A DNA stretch of 51,279 nucleotides. Origin: Methylophaga sp. (lineage in GTDB: Bacteria; Pseudomonadota; Gammaproteobacteria; Nitrosococcales; Methylophagaceae). Under the pieces are notes generated by a model that saw only the letters and a list, made by a program, of their open reading frames with translations, was not told where the DNA came from and made no database searches. Of the stretch, positions 1 to 8,358 are shown in pieces. Location of the stretch: the NCBI RefSeq assembly GCF_030651745.1, contig NZ_JAUSCC010000031.1:1-51279 (forward strand), written 5' to 3'. Position 1 is the first letter of the stretch. The number at the start of each line of letters is the position of its first letter. Both the position numbers and the translations under genes were made by a program.

Positions 1-627
1 CATATTGATGTGATCCGAGTATTTACGGATGACATTACGCAGACGCCAGCTATTTAAAAATTCATCTTCACCTTCACGCAGATGCAGGGTGACTTCAGTA
101 CCGCGAGTAGCTTTTTCAATGGTTTCAATATTGAACTCGCCTTCACCGGCCGATTCCCATAAAACACCATGTTCTTGAGTGGTTCCGGCACGGCGGGTTT
201 TCAGTGTGACTTTGTCGGCCACAATAAATGCTGAATAAAAACCTACACCGAACTGGCCAATAAGTTGTGAATCTTTGGCTTGATCGCCGGTTAACTGACC
301 AAAAAATGCTTTGGTGCCGCTGCGGGCGATAGTACCAATATTATCGATAACTTCCTGACGGGTCATGCCAATGCCGTTATCGTTAATGGTAATCGTACGG
401 GCTTCTTTATCAAAGGTGACACGGATTTTCAGCTCGCCGTCTTCTTCATATAAAGCGTCATCGGAAAGCGCTTCAAAACGCAATTTGTCGGCTGCATCGG
501 CCGCGTTAGATATCAGCTCACGCAGAAAAATCTCTTTGTTGCTGTACAGCGAATGAATCATCAAATTGAGAAGTTGTTTAACTTCTGTCTGGAAACCCAT
601 GGTTTCTTTATGTGCATCAACGCCCAT
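1..627 (-). CDS. htpG: Molecular chaperone HtpG (Hsp90), 5' part only
   Basis: This is the first 209 codons of an Hsp90-family ATP-dependent chaperone; the gene runs off the left edge. The N-terminal GHKL ATPase domain is visible: [14 protein letters not shown] carries the catalytic Glu and Mg-binding Asn, DNGIGM is the Bergerat-fold motif, and [11 protein letters not shown] is the lid glycine loop. The start at 627 is supported by a GGAGG box 10 nt upstream; an internal ATG at 600 lacks one. HtpG acts in the cytoplasm on client folding. A heat-shock-type promoter lies upstream. It is transcribed divergently from the protease gene at 838. Confidence 0.97.
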   Translation of the reverse strand, partial: MGVDAHKETMGFQTEVKQLLNLMIHSLYSNKEIFLRELISNAADAADKLRFEALSDDALYEEDGELKIRVTFDKEARTITINDNGIGMTRQEVIDNIGTIARSGTKAFFGQLTGDQAKDSQLIGQFGVGFYSAFIVADKVTLKTRRAGTTQEHGVLWESAGEGEFNIETIEKATRGTEVTLHLREGEDEFLNSWRLRNVIRKYSDHINM

Positions 628-668
628 TTCTGTATTGCCTCCATCTGGCTGTTTTAACGATAGCTCAC

Positions 669-695
669 AGATGGGGCCATGCTGATAAATATCAA
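669..695 (-). promoter_or_regulatory. Sigma-32-like heat-shock promoter of htpG
   Basis: On the minus strand, TTGATA (690-695), a 13-nt spacer and CCCCATCT (669-676) match the RpoH consensus (CTTGAAA, 13-17 nt, CCCCATNT) well at -10 and partly at -35. It ends about 40 nt before the htpG start, leaving a short leader. Heat-shock control of htpG is established in enteric bacteria; use of this site here is inferred. Confidence 0.65.
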
Positions 696-837
696 TAGTG
701 TGTAGCCACAAAAAAATAATTGTCATTCAAAATCATGTGATTAGGATGGTTTCAGTTTGAATTCATCATTATTGTGTTAGCCTGTTTTCGGCCATGATGC
801 CCACCCAATTCAAAAAAAAACGAAAAGGATAGACAGC

Positions 838-1380
838 ATGCGTAAATTAACTTTGAGCCTTTTGATGGCGTTCAGCCTGACCGCTCATGCCGAAGAAAAC
901 AAAATAGATCTTGAAGAGCAATCCGTGCTCGGCCATCAGGAAATCGTTACTTTGTTTCCCGGTGAAATCAAAACCAATGCACGCATTGATACTGGTGCCG
1001 CAACAAATTCCATGTTCGCTATTGATACCAAAGTATTCGAAGAAAACGGCGAAAAACTGATTCGTTTCAAATTTGTCGATCATGAAGAAAATGAACATGA
1101 AATCACCCGCCCGTTGGTTGACACAGTAACCGTAACCCAAGCCAGTGGTGCTCAAACCCGCTATGTAGTAAAAATGGGTTTATGTGTTGGTGATTATTAC
1201 GAAGAAACGCGTTTTACCCTGGCAGATCGCAGCAATATGACCTTTCCGATTTTAGTGGGTCGTAACTTTCTGGAAAATTCATTATTAGTCAGTTCAGCTG
1301 AAAAAATGATTGCTTCACCTGAATGTGAAGTAAAACTGGCGAAAAAAGATCCGGAAGAACTTCCCGTTGTACAACCCTGA
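838..1380 (+). CDS. Exported retropepsin-like aspartic protease (RimB/Zn_protease family)
   Basis: A 180-residue protein with a signal peptide (about residues 1-18, ending AHA). The core fits the PF05618 family, once called ATP-dependent zinc proteases and now regarded as retropepsin-like aspartic proteases: ARIDTGAATNS holds the DTGA catalytic motif at D51, and PILVGRNFLE is the second conserved block. Family members often sit next to rimK and glutamate-ligase genes, but none is here. The exported form probably acts in the periplasm on an unknown substrate. The gene stands alone and ends at a strong terminator. Confidence 0.8.
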   Translation: MRKLTLSLLMAFSLTAHAEENKIDLEEQSVLGHQEIVTLFPGEIKTNARIDTGAATNSMFAIDTKVFEENGEKLIRFKFVDHEENEHEITRPLVDTVTVTQASGAQTRYVVKMGLCVGDYYEETRFTLADRSNMTFPILVGRNFLENSLLVSSAEKMIASPECEVKLAKKDPEELPVVQP

Positions 1381-1413
1381 TCAACTGCAATACCAGTAAA
1401 AATGCCACATTAG

Positions 1414-1449
1414 AAAGCGCCTGTTCATTTTTGAGCAGGCGCTTTTTTT
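1414..1449 (+). terminator. Rho-independent terminator after the protease gene
   Basis: AAAGCGCCTG (1414-1423) pairs perfectly with CAGGCGCTTT (1436-1445), with a T-rich loop and a run of T to 1449. It begins 33 nt after the stop codon of the protease gene. Confidence 0.9.
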
Positions 1450-1537
1450 GGGTTTAACTTGATAGTTTTAACCTCGATAATATTCCCATAACCTAAGAGA
1501 TGTTAAGGTATGACTTTAGCTAATTTTCAGAGATGGA

Positions 1538-2287
1538 ATGTCAAAACAATCACTTAGAATTCTGACCTACAATCTGCATAAAGGCTTTAATACCGGCAAT
1601 CGGCAATTCATTCTGCATGAAATGCGCGAAGCGCTACGAGAAGCCGATGCCGATATTATGTTGTTGCAGGAAATTCAAGGTGAACATACCGGTCATGAGC
1701 AAAAACATCAGCATTGGCCAGGCCCTCACTGCGATTTTATTGCAGAAGATATGTGGCCACATTTCGCCTATGCCAAAAATGCGGTCTACAGCGTCGGTCA
1801 TCACGGCAATGCCATCCTAAGTAAATATGCCCTGCAAAGCTGGGAAAATATTAATGTTTCACCCTATACCTGGGCCAGCCGTAGTTTATTACACGGCGTC
1901 ATCCATATCCCCGACACCCAAAATGAACTGCATATCGTCTGTCTGCATCTTGGTCTGACCGGAACCGAACGTAAACGTCAGTTGCAAACTTTGTGTGAAC
2001 GTATTGATGAACATGTACCTCACAATGCACCACTGATTGTTGCCGGTGATTTTAATGACTGGAACGGTCAGGCGGAAAAACATTTCACCCAACGATTAGA
2101 ATTGAAAGAAGCCTTTCGAACCTTACACAAAACCCACGCACGAACCTGGCCGTCCTGGATGCCGATTTTCAAGATGGACCGTATTTACTATCGCGGGCTT
2201 GAGCCCACATCCTGTGAATGTCCGCCTCATTCTTCATGGAAAACACTCTCAGATCACGCGCCATTAATTGCCGCCTTCGAGTTTTAA
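1538..2287 (+). CDS. Endonuclease/exonuclease/phosphatase (EEP) family protein, YbhP-like
   Basis: 249 residues covering the complete EEP (DNase I-like) fold. Visible motifs in order: LTYNLHKG with N12, LLQEIQ with the metal-binding E45, HLGLTGTERKRQL, VAGDFNDW with the catalytic Asp/Asn pair, and SDHAPL (D239-H240) at the C-terminus. The closest relatives I recognise are the YbhP-type predicted phosphodiesterases that often neighbour cardiolipin synthase; no such neighbour is present. There is no signal peptide, so it is probably cytoplasmic. The substrate (nucleic acid or phospholipid headgroup) cannot be told from sequence. Confidence 0.85.
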   Translation: MSKQSLRILTYNLHKGFNTGNRQFILHEMREALREADADIMLLQEIQGEHTGHEQKHQHWPGPHCDFIAEDMWPHFAYAKNAVYSVGHHGNAILSKYALQSWENINVSPYTWASRSLLHGVIHIPDTQNELHIVCLHLGLTGTERKRQLQTLCERIDEHVPHNAPLIVAGDFNDWNGQAEKHFTQRLELKEAFRTLHKTHARTWPSWMPIFKMDRIYYRGLEPTSCECPPHSSWKTLSDHAPLIAAFEF

Positions 2288-2356
2288 AACCAGTTTTTTA
2301 ACAAAACCTGCTGAAATTACTTCAGCGCTCCGATAAATTCACTAAAGGAAATGAAA

Positions 2357-2836
2357 ATGTTGAGAACGCTCTCTACCGCAATGCTTGTGATGTTCATGTC
2401 GAGCAGTTTTGCCAACGACGAAAGCCAAATGCATGGCGCATGGAAACTGGTTTCATATGAAGTTGAAGTGCAGGAAACTGGCGAAATGTTTCATCCGATG
2501 GGTAAGAAACCCACTGGTTATGTGGTGTTTACTCCCGAACAGCGGGTTTGGTTTGTATTAACAGGTGAAGGCCGCAAACCAGCAAAAACCATTGAAGAAA
2601 AAGCAACTTTGTTGGACACCATTATTTCGTACACCGGCAAATATCGGATTGAAGATAATATGTGGACTACCAGCGTGGAAGTCGCCTGGAACCCGCAATG
2701 GGTGGATACAGAACAAGCCCGGGAATTCAAAATCGACGGTGATCGACTGCAAGTTTTCACGCCATGGCGCGTGATGCCAAACTGGCCGGAAAAGGACATG
2801 ACTCGCAGTATCGTGACTTTTGAACGCTCCGAGTAG
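2357..2836 (+). CDS. Secreted lipocalin-like domain protein
   Basis: A 159-residue exported protein with a signal peptide (about 1-19, ending SFA). The mature part fits the Lipocalin_5/lipocalin-like family (PF13924): GAWKLVSYE near the N-terminus, TGYVVFTPEQRVWFVLTGEG in the middle, and a C-terminal strand with R-S-I-V-T-F-E. The ATG at 2357 is preferred over 2351 because AAAGGA (2344-2349) is 7 nt from the former and 1 nt from the latter. Members are assumed to bind small hydrophobic ligands, but function is not established. The permease gene starts 55 nt downstream, so co-transcription is possible. Confidence 0.75.
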   Translation: MLRTLSTAMLVMFMSSSFANDESQMHGAWKLVSYEVEVQETGEMFHPMGKKPTGYVVFTPEQRVWFVLTGEGRKPAKTIEEKATLLDTIISYTGKYRIEDNMWTTSVEVAWNPQWVDTEQAREFKIDGDRLQVFTPWRVMPNWPEKDMTRSIVTFERSE

Positions 2837-2891
2837 GCATTAAACGCAAATTGCATTAAAGTGCGCGGCATAACAAACCTGAGGAATTGAT

Positions 2892-3827
2892 ATGCCTGAT
2901 ATCGTTGTCATGTTTTTCCTGCTGGGTCTGGTCGGTGGTTTAGTGAAATCCGACCTGGCCATTCCCAAAGCAGCTTACGACGTATTAAGTCTGCTGTTAA
3001 TGCTGACTATCGGGCTGAAAGGCGGTATGGCATTACATGGCAATATGGGCTGGAGTCTGCTGCCTGAGTTGCTGTCTGTCGCTGCATTGGGATTTTTAAT
3101 CCCGCTGATTCTGTTCCCGCTGTTATGGAAAGTAGTACGGTTAAATCTGGCAGACAGTGCAAGTTTTGCTGCCCACTATGGTTCGGTGAGTGCCGGTACT
3201 TTTGCTGTGGCTCTGGCCTATGCAGAATCGAATCAGATGATTATTGGTGGTCAGGTAACCCTCTATCTGGTGCTGTTGGAATTACCCGCTATTGTTATCG
3301 GCCTGATGTTATACCGGCATTTTAGCGGGGTAAAAAATGCTGCCGCCGGTGGCATGATGAGCATCTTGCACGAATCATTAACTAACAGAGGCGTCATTCT
3401 GCTGGTTGGCGGCGTGTTGATTGGTTGGATGTATGGCCCAAGACAAGGCGCTGGTGTTACTGACTTATACACCGGCGCCTTTATGGGCGTGCTGGCCTTG
3501 TTTCTCTTAGAAATGGGCATAGTGGCTGCCGAAGCGCTAAGTAAATTATCCCGCGACAAAATCCCGGTGGTGATATTCGCGATAGTTGCACCCACTGTGC
3601 TGGCGCTAGCCGGTTTATTCACTGGTAAATTGCTGGGGCTGCCGGATGGTTCGGTATTGATTCTGGCAAGTTTAACGGCCAGTGCTTCTTATATCGCAGC
3701 ACCGGTTGCTGTCCGCTCGGCCATTCCGCAAGCCGATATCGGTTTAGCTATGTTGGCAGCATTGGGACTGACATTTCCATTTAATGTCATTGTCGGCATA
3801 CCGCTGTATCACAGCCTGATTGGTTAA
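2892..3827 (+). CDS. SbtA-like sodium-dependent bicarbonate permease
   Basis: A 311-residue integral membrane protein with about ten hydrophobic segments, matching the SbtA/DUF897 family (PF05982). Recognisable blocks are LLMLTIGLKGGMAL in the first half, AHYGSVSAGTFAVALAYAE, and the C-terminal SLTASASYIAAPVAVRSA. In cyanobacteria SbtA is a Na+/HCO3- symporter; many proteobacterial homologues are uncharacterised. It is shorter than cyanobacterial SbtA (about 370 aa). No SbtB PII-like partner gene is adjacent. GAGGA just before the ATG acts as ribosome binding site. Bicarbonate as substrate is a family inference. Confidence 0.82.
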   Translation: MPDIVVMFFLLGLVGGLVKSDLAIPKAAYDVLSLLLMLTIGLKGGMALHGNMGWSLLPELLSVAALGFLIPLILFPLLWKVVRLNLADSASFAAHYGSVSAGTFAVALAYAESNQMIIGGQVTLYLVLLELPAIVIGLMLYRHFSGVKNAAAGGMMSILHESLTNRGVILLVGGVLIGWMYGPRQGAGVTDLYTGAFMGVLALFLLEMGIVAAEALSKLSRDKIPVVIFAIVAPTVLALAGLFTGKLLGLPDGSVLILASLTASASYIAAPVAVRSAIPQADIGLAMLAALGLTFPFNVIVGIPLYHSLIG

Positions 3828-3907
3828 TCAGCGGTCTTTAAACCAGACCAATTGAATGGAACCCTGACAGACGAACTCAGTCGCACTAATTGTCCCGGCC
3901 TGAAATA

Positions 3908-3967
3908 AGGGTCTGTTTATCTTTCATAGTCGCCACTGTTGTGGCTATGTAAAGATAAACAGACCCT
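3908..3967. repeat. 60-nt near-perfect inverted repeat (hairpin)
   Basis: The left arm 3908-3929 (begins AGGGTCTGTTTATCTTT) and right arm 3945-3967 (ends AAGATAAACAGACCCT) pair over 22 bp with a single bulged T at 3950. Inside, CCAC (3933-3936) pairs with GTGG (3941-3944) around TGTT. The repeat ends one base before the ribosome binding site of the amidohydrolase gene. It has no clean U-tract. It could be a transcription or translation control element, or a miniature mobile repeat flanked by TA on both sides. Confidence 0.8.
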
Positions 3968-3979
3968 AAGGAGTTATTA

Positions 3980-5320
3980 ATGTCTGTATTTCGTCGATTA
4001 TCGTTTTTTGGTTTGCTAAGTTTATTGCTCATTTCTTCCGTACGAGCTGATTCAAACAACACCTTGGTCATTGACGCTGCAAGGTTATTTGATGGCGAGC
4101 ATGTGATTGACCAGGCCAGGATGGTCATTAAAGATGACACGATAGTCGCCATTGGTTCACAACACGAAATTGCCATTCCGTCAGATGCACATCAGCTCAA
4201 ATATCCAAACCGTTTCATCATGCCCGGCCTTATTGCAGCACATTCTCATGTTGGAACCGTATCGGGTTTAAACCATGGCGGCGAGTATTACAGCCGCAAA
4301 ACCGTGATGCGTGATCTGGCACAATTTCAACGTTACGGGGTTGTTGCCGTTAATGCATTAGGTCTTAATCGCCCTCTATTCCATCAATTACGTAATGAAA
4401 TGCGCGGCAAACAACATAATGGGGCTGATTTATATGGTGCAGGCGCCGGGGTTGGTGCTGTTGATGGCGCACCACCTAAAGGTCGAATGGGTTTAACCGA
4501 AGATCAGGCAGAACGACCAGCCACTGCTGAACAGGCCCGTTTAGCTGTCAGGCAGATGCATGATGCAGGCATTGATATGGTGAAAGTCTGGGTCGATGGA
4601 ATGGGCGGTGATGTTCCCACCATGCCAGCCGAAATCTATCAGGCAGCTTTTGAAGAAGCACAGTCACTGGGTCTGCCATCCGCCGCCCATATCCATTATC
4701 TGGAAGATGCCAAAGGTGTGGTTGCGGCCGGTGTAGATGTTGTTGCTCACGGCGTACGTGATACCGATGTGGATCAGGAATTTATTGATTTGATGCTGGC
4801 TGGAGATGTCTGGTATGTGCCCACCATCAATATTAACGAAGCAGAATATATTTATGCCCAACACCCAGAGTGGCTACATGATCCATTCTTTGCCGACAGC
4901 CTGAGTGAGGAACTGAAGCAGCAGTTGAGTGATGATTCCTGGCGTGAAGAAACCTTGGCGAAAAGTGATAAAAACCGTCAGTCAGTCAACTACAACATTA
5001 AAAACCTCAAAAAACTGCACGATGCGGGAGTTAAAATTGCCTTGGGTACCGATTCGGGAGCAACAGCATTAAGAATTCCCGGATTTGCTGAACATCGTGA
5101 ACTGGAATTGATGGTACAGGCTGGCATGACGCCAAAAGCCGTATTACAAGCTGCGACCGCCAATGCGGCAGCAATGATGCAACTGTCCAATCGAGGTCGA
5201 TTGGCTACCGGTTATCAGGCTGACTTTCTGGTTCTGTCCGCCGATCCCACTTTTAATATTCTTGCCAGCAGACAGATTGTCGAGGTCTGGCGGTATGGAA
5301 TTCAGCAAGAAAAATTCTAA
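3980..5320 (+). CDS. Exported amidohydrolase-superfamily metal-dependent hydrolase
   Basis: 446 residues with a signal peptide (about 1-23, SSVRA), then an amidohydrolase fold. Metal-site features in order: HSH at 88-90, a Lys in MVKVWVDG near 198, AAHIHY near 237, AHGVRD near 257, and GTDSGA near 357 with the catalytic Asp. The set resembles the imidazolonepropionase-like/prolidase-like subgroup, which often hydrolyses dipeptides or cyclic amides, but the substrate is not predictable. The start is fixed by AAGGAG 6 nt upstream. The long inverted repeat abuts this ribosome binding site. Confidence 0.85.
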   Translation: MSVFRRLSFFGLLSLLLISSVRADSNNTLVIDAARLFDGEHVIDQARMVIKDDTIVAIGSQHEIAIPSDAHQLKYPNRFIMPGLIAAHSHVGTVSGLNHGGEYYSRKTVMRDLAQFQRYGVVAVNALGLNRPLFHQLRNEMRGKQHNGADLYGAGAGVGAVDGAPPKGRMGLTEDQAERPATAEQARLAVRQMHDAGIDMVKVWVDGMGGDVPTMPAEIYQAAFEEAQSLGLPSAAHIHYLEDAKGVVAAGVDVVAHGVRDTDVDQEFIDLMLAGDVWYVPTININEAEYIYAQHPEWLHDPFFADSLSEELKQQLSDDSWREETLAKSDKNRQSVNYNIKNLKKLHDAGVKIALGTDSGATALRIPGFAEHRELELMVQAGMTPKAVLQAATANAAAMMQLSNRGRLATGYQADFLVLSADPTFNILASRQIVEVWRYGIQQEKF

Positions 5321-5578
5321 AGCCGGCAAGTTCGGTTCAACTATTGCATAGTTGATGCTGAAGCTTGTTATTGCACCGCTGGTATTAATAGTTGTTTAAC
5401 GACTGAAATCACGGCACAGCGCCATTTACTTACAGTTGGTGTGTTAGGTAATAACCAGTCGCCTGATTTCAGCGTGCTTTATTGTGGTGCGGTTAAACCA
5501 TTTCAGATCGTTATATAGACTCATTTCGGAGTGATTAAACAGATAAAACAAGCCGTCTGATCATTGAAGGAGCAAGGA
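5321..5578. other. Intergenic region with several small hairpins
   Basis: No gene is seen. Dyads present are TCAACTAT/ATAGTTGA (5337-5344 and 5348-5355, 3-nt loop) just after the amidohydrolase stop, and CTGAAATCA (5403-5411) with TGATTTCAG (5464-5472). None has a U-tract. The region must hold the promoter of the following MFS gene, but I could not pick one out with confidence. Confidence 0.5.
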
Positions 5579-6889
5579 ATGCATTCGTTAGCACTGCTAA
5601 AACCCATTCAATCCATTCTGTTTAGCGTGGCGCTATTACTGCTGGGCAATGGATTGATCAGTACTCTGCTCACCTTGCGTGGCACCAGTGAGGGGTTTTC
5701 CAGTGCAGTAATGGGCATGATCATGTCGGCCTATTTTGTCGGCTTTATCTGTGGTACCTGGGTCAGTGGTCGTTTAATCCGCCGGATGGGCCATATCCGC
5801 ACTTTTGCTTTCTGTGCCTCGGTCTGTGCTACAACCACACTGTTGCACGTCATCGTTATCGATCAATGGGCCTGGATGGGCTTTCGTTTCTTTTATGGTC
5901 TGGCTTACATCACGTTGATGACAGTAATTGAAAGCTGGCTTAACAGTCAGGCCGCCAGCCATGAACGTGGCCGTATCTTTGCCTTTTATATGGTGGTTAA
6001 CCTTGGTGCGCTTGCTGTTGCACAACAGATGCTGCACATTGATTCTCCTGAAGGCTTTTTGTTATTTGCCTTGGTATCCATTTTAGTCAGCTGGGCCATT
6101 CTGCCATTAACATTAACCCGACGTAATCAACCGAATATTGCCACGGAAAGACCTAAAAGCAGTCTTAAAACCTTATTGAAAATTGCTCCTCTGGCCGTTG
6201 CCGGAGCATTTTTGTCGGGATTGGCCATGGGCGCTTTCTGGTCAATGACACCGATTTATGCCACCCAACTGGGTTATGGCATCAGCGGTATTGCAACGGT
6301 CATGAGCTTGACCATTATCGGCGGCGCGGTGTTGCAAATACCAATTGGCCGATATTCTGATAAACATGATCGCCCCAAAGTGATGACCTGGGTGGTGATT
6401 CTCGCTGCAATCATGGCGTTATTAATGACGATTGCTCCATCACAACGCATCCTGTTCGGTATGTTTTTTCTGTGGGGCGGTTTATCGTTTTCCATTTATC
6501 CGCTGGCAGTTGCCCAGTTAATTGATCAGCTTCATCCTGATGAAATCGTTTCGGGCTCATCCGATATGTTGGTATTGCACGGTGCAGGTTGTGCATTTGC
6601 ACCGGTTATTGCCGGTTGGCTAATGACGGTAGTTGGTGCCCATGGTTTACCCATCTATATTGGAATCGTACTGATTGGACTTGCTGCCTATGCCATTTAT
6701 CGGCGTCGCAGGGTTACTGATCTGGTCACCGGCAGTAATGCACATTTCGAACCGATGGTGCAGACCAGTGCTCAGGCCTTAAATATGATGTTTGATCAGC
6801 AACAACGCGACTTGTTTGATGATCCCAGTTTTTATGGGGAAGAAGAACAGAACCGCATCATCAATGCCTTACGGCAAAGTGGATCTTAA
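5579..6889 (+). CDS. MFS transporter, YcaD-like
   Basis: A 436-residue major facilitator with 12 predicted membrane segments. GRLIRRMGHIR, between helices 2 and 3, is the MFS motif A region, and GRYSDKHDRPKV is the matching loop in the second half. SAYFVGFICGTW and the ESWLN block resemble the YcaD subgroup, whose substrate is unknown. The hydrophilic tail (about the last 50 residues) is acidic and Gln-rich. The ATG at 5579 is chosen because AAGGAG sits 6 nt before it; an upstream in-frame TTG at 5564 overlaps that box. Confidence 0.85.
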   Translation: MHSLALLKPIQSILFSVALLLLGNGLISTLLTLRGTSEGFSSAVMGMIMSAYFVGFICGTWVSGRLIRRMGHIRTFAFCASVCATTTLLHVIVIDQWAWMGFRFFYGLAYITLMTVIESWLNSQAASHERGRIFAFYMVVNLGALAVAQQMLHIDSPEGFLLFALVSILVSWAILPLTLTRRNQPNIATERPKSSLKTLLKIAPLAVAGAFLSGLAMGAFWSMTPIYATQLGYGISGIATVMSLTIIGGAVLQIPIGRYSDKHDRPKVMTWVVILAAIMALLMTIAPSQRILFGMFFLWGGLSFSIYPLAVAQLIDQLHPDEIVSGSSDMLVLHGAGCAFAPVIAGWLMTVVGAHGLPIYIGIVLIGLAAYAIYRRRRVTDLVTGSNAHFEPMVQTSAQALNMMFDQQQRDLFDDPSFYGEEEQNRIINALRQSGS

Positions 6890-6904
6890 ACTGTCAGTTT
6901 TTTT
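6888..6904 (+). terminator. Weak Rho-independent terminator after the MFS gene
   Basis: AAACT (6888-6892) and AGTTT (6896-6900) form a 5-bp stem with a 3-nt loop followed by T to 6904. It overlaps the stop codon. The stem is short, so efficiency is doubtful. Confidence 0.4.
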
Positions 6905-6924
6905 ATAGACATCCGCTTAAATAA

Positions 6925-7010
6925 CCGTGATCCTTGCCAGTCTGAAAAGCTCTGCCAACAGCAACTCAATAGGTAAGCTGACCATAAGCTTTTGATTTTT
7001 TTGATCACGG
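6925..7010 (+). promoter_or_regulatory. Possible attenuator/RBS-sequestering leader of the CDF gene
   Basis: CCGTGATC (6925-6932) and GATCACGG (7003-7010) are perfect complements, and the second arm covers part of the only SD-like sequence (GGA at 7009-7011) before the ATG at 7018. Inside, AAGCT (6975-6979) and AGCTT (6987-6991) form a small hairpin followed by TTGATTTTTTT, resembling a terminator. AAAAGCT (6945-6951) can instead pair with AGCTTTT (6987-6993). Alternative pairings of this kind suggest a regulated leader; no known riboswitch class was recognised. Confidence 0.4.
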
Positions 7011-7017
7011 AACTTGA

Positions 7018-7932
7018 ATGGAACATCACCACCCTCATCATCACAAAGCCGCTAACTATAATCGCGCTTTTGCCATTGGCATCTCGCTGAATGTGGTGTT
7101 TGTCATTATCGAAGCCAGCTATGGCATTTTAGCCGGCTCGATGGCATTACTGGCAGATGCCGGTCATAACTTAAGTGATGTACTGAGTTTATTGCTGGCC
7201 TGGGGAGCCGGTATTCTGGCAAAAAAGGCAGCCACTGAAAGACGTACTTATGGTTTTCGAAAAGCCACAGTAATGGCGGCATTAATCAGTTCCATTATGT
7301 TGTTAATTGCCTTGGGTGCCATCGGCTGGGAATCGATTAACAGAATGTTAAATCCCCGACCAGTAGAAGGCATGACGGTAATCGTCGTGGCCAGCATTGG
7401 TGTAGTGATTAATACCATTACCGCACTACTGTTTTTTAAAGGTCAAAAACATGATTTGAATATCCGTGGCGCCTTTCTGCATATGGCTGCCGATGCGGCT
7501 GTGTCACTTGGTGTTGTAATTGCCGGTCTGTTTATTCTGTTCAAAGGCTGGTTATGGATTGATCCGGTGGTCAGCTTGCTGATCGTGGCAATTATTTTAG
7601 TAGGTACCTGGCGCTTATTCCGTGAGTCGTTTAATTATGCAATGGACGCTGTACCGGAAAATGTTGATCTGCAAAAAATCCAACAGTATTTGCTGGGCTT
7701 AGAACAGGTTGATTCATTACACGATTTACATGTGTGGCCATTGAGCACCAGTGAAACAGCTTTAACCGTACATTTAGTGGTCAACAAAAATCCGCTGGAT
7801 AATGCGTTTTTGTCTCAACTGCAACATGACCTGCATGATCATTTTGATATTGAACATGCAACGATTCAGCTGGAGTCAATTGATGCTGCCAGTTTGTGTC
7901 CGCTCGGTAGCAACCAGGAGTGTCATCGTTAA
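7018..7932 (+). CDS. Cation diffusion facilitator (CDF) metal exporter, ZitB/CzcD-like
   Basis: 304 residues with six membrane helices and a cytoplasmic C-terminal domain. A His-rich N-terminus (HHHPHHH, residues 3-9) precedes the transport domain. The metal site is visible as D47-x-x-H50-x3-D54 in LLADAGHNLSD (helix 2) and HMAADA in helix 5. It matches the ZitB/CzcD branch that exports Zn2+ (and Co2+ or Cd2+) from the cytoplasm by proton antiport. The C-terminal part (DLHDLHVWPLS) fits the dimerisation domain. It has a weak ribosome binding site that lies in a possible regulatory stem. Confidence 0.92.
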   Translation: MEHHHPHHHKAANYNRAFAIGISLNVVFVIIEASYGILAGSMALLADAGHNLSDVLSLLLAWGAGILAKKAATERRTYGFRKATVMAALISSIMLLIALGAIGWESINRMLNPRPVEGMTVIVVASIGVVINTITALLFFKGQKHDLNIRGAFLHMAADAAVSLGVVIAGLFILFKGWLWIDPVVSLLIVAIILVGTWRLFRESFNYAMDAVPENVDLQKIQQYLLGLEQVDSLHDLHVWPLSTSETALTVHLVVNKNPLDNAFLSQLQHDLHDHFDIEHATIQLESIDAASLCPLGSNQECHR

Positions 7933-8022
7933 TTCGCTTTAGCTGTTAAAGTCCAGCATTCCTCCAGAACAATAACTCTGGTATGGTGCCTGACTTAATT
8001 ATTTACTGAAGCTGATATCAAA

Positions 8023-8358
8023 ATGCATGGCAAGTTAATTAAATGGAAAGATGACAGGGGTTTTGGCTTTATCCTCTGCGAGCACAATCAACAGGAAGTA
8101 TTTGTCCATATTTCCGCATTTCCGGGCAGCAGCCCACGACCCAAAGTCGGTGAAATGCTCGGTTTTGAAATAGAAACCACGGCAGACGGTAAAACCCGGG
8201 CTATCAATATCAGCCGTGAAGCATCCTTAAAAACCAAAAATTCGCCCATTAAGCTCAGTAAAACTCCGGGGAAAAACACCAAAATAATCAATGTCATTAT
8301 TGCATTGGTAGTGATCGGTTTGATTGCCGTAAGTGTTTCTCAAAAATTTACCTTCTAA
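8023..8358 (+). CDS. Cold-shock-domain protein with C-terminal membrane anchor
   Basis: 111 residues. Residues 1-65 form a cold-shock (OB-fold) domain with RNP1 (GFGFI) and RNP2 (VFVHISAF), expected to bind single-stranded RNA or DNA. After a basic linker rich in Lys (about 68-86) comes one membrane segment (IINVIIALVVIGLIAVSV) near the C-terminus. Related CSD proteins with a C-terminal DUF1294 are longer and have more helices, so this looks like a minimal membrane-tethered form. Its last 4 nt overlap the end of the convergent FHS carrier gene. Confidence 0.82.
   Translation: MHGKLIKWKDDRGFGFILCEHNQQEVFVHISAFPGSSPRPKVGEMLGFEIETTADGKTRAINISREASLKTKNSPIKLSKTPGKNTKIINVIIALVVIGLIAVSVSQKFTF

Noticed and set aside
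2351..2356. Upstream ATG of the lipocalin-like gene
   Set aside because: AAAGGA is only 1 nt before it, too close for a ribosome; the next ATG has 7 nt.
6925..7017. NiCo (czcD) riboswitch before the CDF gene
   Set aside because: The gene type fits, but the G-rich four-way junction pattern of that class is not present; reported only as an unknown leader.
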